Shown here: piece after piece, positions 57,103-64,000 of the stretch
Position numbering within the stretch: position 1 is the first letter of the stretch
How the letters are laid out: each line of letters opens with the position of its first letter
Assembly (NCBI GenBank): GCA_946122785.1
Contig: CAMGYJ010000002.1
Location: forward strand, 71,390,724 to 71,454,723
Direction of reading: 5' to 3'
Length of the DNA: 64,000 bases
Source of the DNA: Linum tenue
Lineage: Eukaryota > Streptophyta > Magnoliopsida > Malpighiales > Linaceae
Notes under the pieces: generated by a model
What the model saw: the letters and a program-made list of their open reading frames with translations, nothing else
What the model was told of the DNA's origin: nothing
The model's database searches: none
Position numbers and translations under genes: made by a program

Positions 57103-58593
57103 CTAAGATTGGCCAGCATTAGGGTTTTCACTTTCTGGTTTTCCCAGGAAAAGATGGGGAAGATGAGCATTAGTGAGCTTAGTCCTCTTGCTGATCTCAT
57201 GCTTCTTCTTCTTGATCTTTGGCTTGCTAGAAATGCCTTGAAACTCAGCTGCGGCTCGTCTCTTTGCAGTGTTGGTTGCAGGCTTCATCCCATTCTTCTG
57301 AAGATCCTTCTCAATGTCGAGCATGTCACGAGGCAATTCAATCCCTCTAAAGAGTTGTTTAAGGTCGTCATCAACCTTAATCACTACCCTAGGATCATTA
57401 GGATAGGCGATGTCCTCCTGGGAGTCAAAGTTCGATAGTAGCCAGATCTTTCCTTCAGCTTTCAGAGCCTAGTAAGACCCACACAAAAAACACATAATTT
57501 CAAGTTTATTTTTAAGACCTGGAGTTGATTAAGTAAAGACGTACGTAGCACCATCATAATAGCATGCGACATCACCATGTCGATAGATTATCAACAATAG
57601 TGATTAGATAAATGTGCTCACTAGGCAGAATCACAAGTTTGATTCACCTGAAGTTTGCTCAATAAGGAGACAAAATAGCAAGACAATCCAGATAATGTGC
57701 AGCGCAACAGCATTGAACTGCTAAATAGAATTTTTGGGCATTTAAGGACAAAGGTGTCTAATGAAACAGAATAGCCCTTGAAACCATAATTTACACACCT
57801 GTAGGTCGTCCATCACAGTAGGGTATGCATCCTTGAGATCAATGACAGCAATTCCCTCTGGAAATTTCCGTATCAAGTGCAGTAGTTCATTCTTGTCCTT
57901 CAAGTCATGCTTGGCCTATAGATATAATAATTAAAACCCAGAATGTCATCCTGTACATAGAAAAGGGAGATATATAAAACTAAATCAAGGAGAATCATTT
58001 TAGTTCAGTGATCCCAAACTGTAACAATCTATCAAGACATGTGCAACAGTGCAAGCATAGTTCCAAGTCACCTTGTAGGAGAAGTGCCTCCCATCATAGT
58101 TCACTTTCAGATTGTTCGTCAAACTCTCAAAGACAGCTTTATTGGATTTCACATCCACATATGTGGCTTCATTTATTTGATCCGAAGTGAAGGCTTGCCT
58201 TGTCTGCAGAACAGAGAAAACCGTTTACACGCCCACAACAACAAGGATCTTTCGAACAGTATAAAACCACACAAATTCTGAAAGAAGTAAATATCTAAAG
58301 CAATCAAGAGCTTGAGATGCTACATCTTTCAAAAGCTCTATAACACGCTTGATCTGAGATCCCACAGGCCCCTTTCGAATGCTATTGATAATCTGAAGTC
58401 TCTCCGTATCATTCGAGAACTTGACAGGCTGAGCCGGAGCCTTAGCACCTGCTAGCTGTGTAGCTGAATAAGGCACAGACTTCGAAGTTGATAGTGGTTT
58501 AGAGGACCCTGGTTTCTGCGTAATGCTGCTTAGCATCGAGTGCATATTTTCTTGCTGCTTCTTGAACTTCTCAAGTTTCTCTTGAAGTGCCAT
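57103..58593 (-). CDS. transcription initiation factor IIE, subunit beta
   Basis: TFIIE beta partners TFIIE alpha and helps recruit and control TFIIH at RNA polymerase II promoters. Exons on the minus strand: 58324-58593, 58072-58203, 57799-57915 and 57103-57468. All introns are in phase 0, giving 294 residues, the usual plant length. Sequence marks: MALQEKLEKFKKQQE at the start; FSNDTERLQIINSIRKGPVG, then the winged-helix core (TRQAFTSDQINEATYVDV, NLKVNYDGRHFSYK); IRKFPEGIAVIDLKDAYP; IWLLSNFDSQEDIAYPNDPR; and a basic C-terminal part, KPKIKKKKHEISKRTKLTN. The start has an upstream leader, and an untranslated exon ending near 58990-59040 is possible. There are no missing parts. Confidence 0.95.
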
Positions 58594-59224
58594 CTATCAA
58601 CCAAAAATAAACACCATCCCCCAAAAACCACCGAGTCAATCTATCAAGAATCAGAGAGTTACCCATACTTGTAAACATTCTCGCACAATCGCACCCTATA
58701 AAATTGCTATCTAGGGAGGACGAACTTCCGCCATTAGGTTTAATGCTCAAGTTAACAAATTTCAACCAGTAATCACAAATTATCGAATCGGGAACTTCTA
58801 ATCTATGAACCCATTAGTTCCCAGGTGAGCTCAGGCTACGACAAAGTAGAAAGAATGGCGAAAGTCTCGTCCTTTTGCATTTCTGAAACAAAACCCTAAT
58901 AATTCCATTCGAGAGCTCAAACCATCTACATGATACGAAGAGCAAATCCTAAGGCGTAGGCCGTTGCATGGAGATAGTAGAGAAAAGAGAACCTTTTGGT
59001 TGCTCGAGATAAGTTCGCGCTCTCTGCAGTTCCTGTCGCAGGGATGGGTTTCAGAATTTGCTCGTTGCGCAGCTTTATGCAAATAACGAATAAGCTCTCA
59101 GGCCTTAAAGGGAAGGGGATGGGCTTTTTAGGTGGTTTTTCTTTTATAACGACTTTGTCCTTTTCCGTGCCCGCGTTGAACCTTCTAGTTATTTTAGAGA
59201 GAGAAAATGCCAATATGGCTAATG
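58594..59224. other. leader and promoter of the TFIIE beta gene
   Basis: Minus-strand leader, perhaps with an intron (acceptor-like sites near 58600). The region near 59030-59230 probably holds the promoter. No other gene is seen. Confidence 0.4.
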
Positions 59225-60440
59225 GCTGAAAACTACCGAACCGAACCGAACAGATGAATACCGGATTTCCGAAGTAGTGCAGGGGGCAAACCGAATTCGA
59301 ACCGAGATATATTTCGGTTCGGATGATCTCGGTTCGAATTCGGTTTTAAGGCAACACCGAACTTCCCCATTTACCCTAATCTATCTCCCCATTTTCTATT
59401 ATGCGCTCTCTTTTTCTCTCTGTCACTCTCTCTCTCTCTACTCAGAGCACAACGCAAGCGGCGATTGCTCCTCCCCTCTCTGGACTCGACGACGGCAACA
59501 ACTCAGGCGGCGATGGCGATCGACGGAGAAGACAACCTAGCAGCAGGCGGCGGCATGCAATTGATGGCAACGGCAACGGCAACGACAACAACTCAGGTGG
59601 CGATGGCGTTCGACGGAGAGGAAAACCCGGCGGCGGCATGCAATCGACAGCAACGACAACAACTCAGGCGACGATGGCCATCGACGGAGAAGACAACCCA
59701 GCGGCGGCAGCGATTGCATGTAAATTTTGGTTTGTTTTTTTCTCCTTCGTCTCTGTTTTTTATTTTGGTGCGCATCTACATCTCTCACTGAGAGAGTCCC
59801 AAATCCATATTGTAGATCTAGATTCCCCACCTACTACTGCTTTCTTCGTGCTTTGCATGTTGCCGATCTTCAATTCTTCTCTGTCTCCTCATTTTGCTTC
59901 TTCAATTAGAGATTTTTTTATGGATTTTGCCTCTGTTTGTTCTTTGAATGTGTTCGTTCTTTGCTTTGCAGGTTTTTGGTTATGAGATTGGAGCGGGTGG
60001 AGGGAATGGGAAGGGGTCAGTCGGCTGTGCTCTGCGTGGGACGGCGTCGATGGAGAGCCAGAGGAATCGAGGTCCTCGAGAAGACAGCGGCGGAGTGGAG
60101 CGGCGACGGCCGTGAGTGGGAAAGGGGGCGGACTGCCTAGAGGGTAGGGTTGTGACTTGCGAGGGTTTGGGCTCGGTAGGTTGTGGGGAGAGTTGGGCTG
60201 TAAGTGAGGGTTTGGGCTCAATTGGGTTGTGTGGAGAGTTAGGCTATGAGGGTTTGGCTATGTATATTAAGTTTTTCGGTTTTTCGGTTCGGTGTTCGGA
60301 TTGTCGGTTCGGCCAACACGACCCTGGCTCCCGAACTATGCATTTTTTGTTTCCGATTTCCGAACAACATAATTTCGGTTTCGGTTCGGTTTGAAGTCGG
60401 TTCGGTTCGGGTTTACCGAACCGGATGCCCACCCCTACTT
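59225..60440. mobile_element. transposon-like block bounded by ACCGAACCGAA repeats
   Basis: The left side has ACCGAACCGAACCGAA (59236 onward) and GCAGGGGGCAAACCGAATTC. The right side has GGTTCGGTTCGG and ends ACCGGATGCCCACCCCTA (about 60420-60438), the mirror form of hAT-type ends (TAGGGGTGGGCAT). The left end is too diverged to show a target duplication. The interior has an open frame from 59401, but it is built from three tandem units with core GATGGCGATCGACGGAGAAG (about 59498, 59588 and 59660), encoding Asp/Gly/Arg-rich low complexity. It is probably non-autonomous and may have picked up host sequence. Confidence 0.45.
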
Positions 60441-61273
60441 GCTAGGAATAAAGCGAGAATTATGATGGGTAAATTCTTTGCATCAATCATGTAAGAATTA
60501 TGATGGGTAAATTCCCAACTGCAGGAGAGTTAATAGTCATCATGATGAGTTTGCCGCATAATTTGAGCTTTACCACACAAGTTGTTGAAGATTTTATCAA
60601 AGAAAGAGAGAATGTGAGTTTTCCTCAACATAGTCAACCATAGCAGCGGTTATCCATTGGCCCTCAATGCAGGAATAGGAGAAAAGCGCCACACCACCAT
60701 GTTTGCTCAGCAGCATATCCAAAGAACGGCTTGACAGAACGTTATGGCAGCTTCACCTAATATGGCTCTTCTAAGTCTTGGGGTTGGTAAGAGTACTGAC
60801 GAACATCAACAACGCGACAAACATCGGCAACACTTGGATACATGACTAGCCATCACTTGTAGACATGGCAAGCGTGAATCAAGAACAACCAGAAAGAGTA
60901 CACGATGCTGCAAAGTCTGGTGATCTGAGCAATAACTGAGAGCAACGACGAACTCATGCTGATTGCTCATCAGCCAGAGATGGAGAAGCCGCATCCTCGA
61001 GACTTACTTACCATCACAACACAGCACTCAGTGTTAGCACAATTCGAAAGCCTGCACTTAAGCTCATGCTGGAACTACCAGAAAATCACTACATGCAGAT
61101 ATAAAATACACGAATATACAGACTTCCTCCTCTCAGACAATAAACATTATGCACAGAAAATGGGCTTCGAATCACGGTATGAGCAACGTTCCTCCGGGAA
61201 AAATAAATCACAGCTTGTTATTCCACGACGGCCATATTTGACCATATGGGGAATAAAAATTAAACATAACACA
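60441..61273. other. 3' flank of the BIM-like gene
   Basis: No gene or known repeat is recognised. The 150-codon open frame on the plus strand near 60956-61393 overlaps the last BIM exon in antisense and shows no family resemblance. Confidence 0.35.
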
Positions 61274-64000
61274 TTAGCAATTTTCTGTTCTAAGTCTCTT
61301 ACAGCTATGTTGATCAGACTCGTCTGCAGGGCTTTGTTCCTCCATCACTTGGTTGTTCAAATATTGGGCTTCTTCATCAACCTGGGGAATTAGGGAAGTA
61401 GTATGAGCTAAAGAAGTAACCAGTATCCACCAAGCTAAAGCTAAGAGAGGATTAAACAAAAAGAAAACCTTTGGAGGAGATAGGCCCAAAGCAGTTGGTC
61501 CATGGTTCGCGCTTTTGTCGACATTAATCTGCACTGAGATGCTTGTCTGTGATAAATCCACACCAGATGACTGCAGTGCCTGGGCCAGACTGCTCAGCAC
61601 CCTGAGATGAGAATGTCAGTCCATCAAATTCATAAACAAAACATAGCTTTTATGATTATCAATTCACTCAAAAACGTTCTGACGCCGAAAGATCAGGGCG
61701 TCGAACAGATAATCAACAGCCCTATTTGGATCATACGTTTCTCTAAAATCTGAACAGGATCCCTTTTTCATTCTTAATGTGAAGTTTTATGCAGACTTTA
61801 ACTTGACACATCACACTAGCCACCAACAAGCCTAGTAAGCATGCATTATCAGGTCGCAGCGATAATAAGGACCACATTGCTTTCCACCACCAATAATTCA
61901 ATGCTTCTGACGATTAATACCATAGCTGAAATGCAGCCATGCATATACAACCTTCCCATGGATTTAGCACAAGAGCACATACTCACCCTTGGGAATAAAC
62001 ATCTGAGACGCTAGCAGTCCCACCTTCCCTTGTCAGCTGTTGACCATTCAGTACACTGCTTGGTGCTGTACACTCTGTAACAAATGGTTGACCATGCCAA
62101 AGTTCAGACTGAATCTGATGGGCCATGTTTTCAGTGTCTGAAGTGGAATCTTGCAAACATGGTGTAGACATGTCATTTAGCCCTCGAATAGCACCAAGCA
62201 TACTCGAGTCTGGAAGCATGTTATATTGAACTGGTGGAGTTCCAGGGGCATGATTCAATGCTTTGCATATTGTAGAAGCTTCCAAGTCAAATTCCATAGA
62301 ACTTCGGGCATTGGCAAGTGCTACAGTACTTTCATGAGCAGAACCAATCTTCAGAATTTGAGAGTGGTCCACTAGAGTTTCCGAAGGCAGATGGGTTTTC
62401 TGATTTAGGGGGAACAAAGCCAATCAGAATAGTCCTTTCAAGAAACCAAAGAAAGCAATAATGACAACAAATTTGCGTATATAAATGTCTGATAGAAGAA
62501 AATACAATTAAGGTGACAGTGATCTACAGTTGCATATTATACTATTTTCTCTGCCTGATCTATTAAGTACACCATAGTCTTTTAGCACCATCTATGGGAC
62601 GCTAGATGAATTTATACCAAACAAGGGAAGACAAAAGTATCAATGCCAACTCAATGAGAGAAGGAAAACATCTTAGAAGCAGCAAGTCATATAATTGTAA
62701 AATACTAGAACTTTTACCCATGGGGTCAATTTGGCTGGCACTTGACTAGAGCCATTGTATGATCCCTCATACCTATGCAATCTTTCCTGTAAAAACTGTA
62801 TGTAGCCTATAACCTGGTAATGAACAGAGAAATGTTCAGTTAAGAAAATACTGTCATATCAGCAACAGCCAAAATGTGTAGGTCGCCTTTGGTGTCTGTC
62901 TTTTACCAAAAAAAAAAAAAAAATGAGTAGGACTATTACGTGCACCTCTAACAAGAAGGAAGCCTTGTCTCTTTTCTGATCATTCTGTGGTATAAGTTCC
63001 CTTAGAACCTGAAACCTGTCTCATAAAACGGTTGGTAATAAGCAACAGTCTTTAGTAATTAAATAGTCCAAAGAAATTGAACTGGCAATACAATGCAGAG
63101 TAGCACTAAGTTAATAAATCAACCCTAAACTGCACTATTTGAACACCTCACTGGAGGAGGATAGCATCAAAGTTTCACTGAATTTGAAAACCAAATAAGT
63201 CATTGTACAAAAAAGAAGAAATAATAAAATCTCAAATTCCTACAGCATCATCAATACAGAACTCGGACCAATGCTAGCATGAAATAGCCCAGTAACATAA
63301 ACACTCAAGATTGTGCTCGAAAGATCAGATAAAAAATCAAGAAGAAACCGACAGAAGTTGAACTTTAACGATTTCCTCATTTGCCACGATCTTCTCGTTG
63401 TTATTGAAAATCAAGAATAAGAAACACAAACAACTTCAAGAAACATGCCAGAAAGTCAGAAAATCAAAAGGAAGAGACAGGAAACACAAAGGAAGCTGAC
63501 GCAAAGCCTCAATTCATAAGTCATCGCAACACAACTGGATTAGAAGAATAAGCATATGTAAGATTTAAACCTGAATTTGATTCCAAGTAAGATGAATGAC
63601 AAATATGACCTACACATATTCAGAAGACCATGCGACATAATTCTCACAGCAGAAATGAAGCAAGCAGTTCTACTCCAACCAAGACTTTTACATTATATTT
63701 TCACATGAGGGTTACGACTTGACTAATATTAAACAGATAGACAGCTTGGGATTATCCCACCTTCGAATCACGATTGTCTTACCCAAACATTTTCAACATT
63801 GGGTTAGACACTTGACCATCTCAACCCCAAACTCTCATATTTTCAAAGTCAACGAGGATTCTGAACTAAGAAACACAACAATGGATCAAAGACCTTGCAT
63901 TTGTTAAGTGTTAACACGGTCAAAAGTTAATGCATTTCAACACTCATTTGACTTAAAAACAAAAATTCCAACCTTCCCTGGAAGACTTCATACTTTTTTA
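61274..64000 (-). CDS. BIM-type bHLH transcription factor, 5' part beyond window
   Basis: BIM proteins (BES1-interacting Myc-like) are nuclear bHLH factors that act with BES1 in brassinosteroid responses. Exons on the minus strand: 62946-63008, 62718-62813, 61987-62399, 61469-61601 and 61274-61381, joining in frame with matching phases to the stop at 61274-61276. They encode the end of the bHLH ([21 protein letters not shown], then [21 protein letters not shown]), the linker VPAKLTPW, a Ser/Thr-rich middle, and the conserved C-terminal block [21 protein letters not shown], ending CKRLRTENC. The basic region and helix 1 must be in exons right of the window, since 63009-64000 shows none and appears to be intron. 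After TPW the frame goes straight to KTHLPSETL, where BIM1/BIM2 as I recall continue RN.HW, so this may be a divergent or alternatively spliced member. Confidence 0.85.

Noticed and set aside
59401..59985. 194-codon frame as a real gene
   Set aside because: Three frames are open at once over the same tandem units and the product is low-complexity, so it is treated as part of a repeat block.
60956..61393. 145-codon plus-strand frame
   Set aside because: Antisense to the last exon of the BIM-like gene, with no family resemblance.
1..64000. A gene cluster forming a new biological system
   Set aside because: Neighbouring genes belong to unrelated pathways with their own promoters and both orientations. 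I saw no co-directed set, CRISPR, biosynthetic cluster or viral insertion.

Overview
The window is plant nuclear DNA, most likely from a core eudicot. The genes have many short exons with GT-AG introns. They belong to land-plant families (HKT transporter, PPR proteins, NIK receptor kinase, WIT nuclear-envelope protein, BIM-type bHLH, APEM9). The space between them is AT-rich and full of plant transposon relics. I cannot name the species. No operon, CRISPR array, rRNA or convincing tRNA gene is present. All exon joins below come from reading splice sites, frame and family similarity by eye, not from transcripts.

Layout. 1-3664 (-): TruA-type tRNA pseudouridine synthase, cut by the left edge. 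3.7-6.3 kb: spacer with LTR-like debris. 6381-9718 (+): class I HKT sodium transporter with a LINE relic in intron 1. 9.96-15.1 kb: transposon zone with a 5'-truncated LINE, a LINE RNase H piece, a MULE transposase piece, a solo LTR with its target duplication, and a hAT-like repeat. 15824-18985 (+): APEM9/DAYU-like peroxisomal tether, with one GC-AG intron and one exon junction that does not stay in frame. 20512-23354 (+): USP-domain receptor-like cytoplasmic kinase, followed by a complete 843-bp hAT-type element. 24.5-28.9 kb: mostly non-coding, with a Helitron-like end and a possible unidentified minus-strand transcript. 29018-31900 (-): NIK-type LRR receptor kinase. 35587-37524 (-): intronless PPR protein.

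37.8-54.2 kb is the most informative part. A MEF13-like PPR gene (+) and a WIT-like gene (-) lie tail to tail, and their 3' halves occur twice. Copy 1 (39560-42008) has the PPR 5' part but only the 3' part of WIT. Copy 2 (48430-51556) has the whole WIT gene but only the PPR 3' part. This is what a tandem duplication running from inside one gene to inside the other would leave. A 547-bp deletion in copy 1 then removed the 3' ends of both convergent genes. A 110-bp deletion broke the PPR frame in copy 2, and the copy 1 PPR frame has an early stop. WIT therefore survives only in copy 2, and no intact MEF13-like gene remains here. The WIT remnant in copy 1 has been duplicated again in tandem with a 176-180-bp minisatellite.

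54.4-56.7 kb holds a solo LTR with its target duplication and a chain of three fold-back elements separated by (TA)n tracts. 57103-58593 (-) is TFIIE beta. 59.2-60.4 kb is a transposon-like block with short coding-like repeats. 61274 to the right edge (-) is the 3' part of a BIM-type bHLH gene. The genes look like unrelated housekeeping, signalling and organelle genes. I see no gene cluster acting as one new system. The best leads are the duplication scar and the (TA)n-linked fold-back chain.
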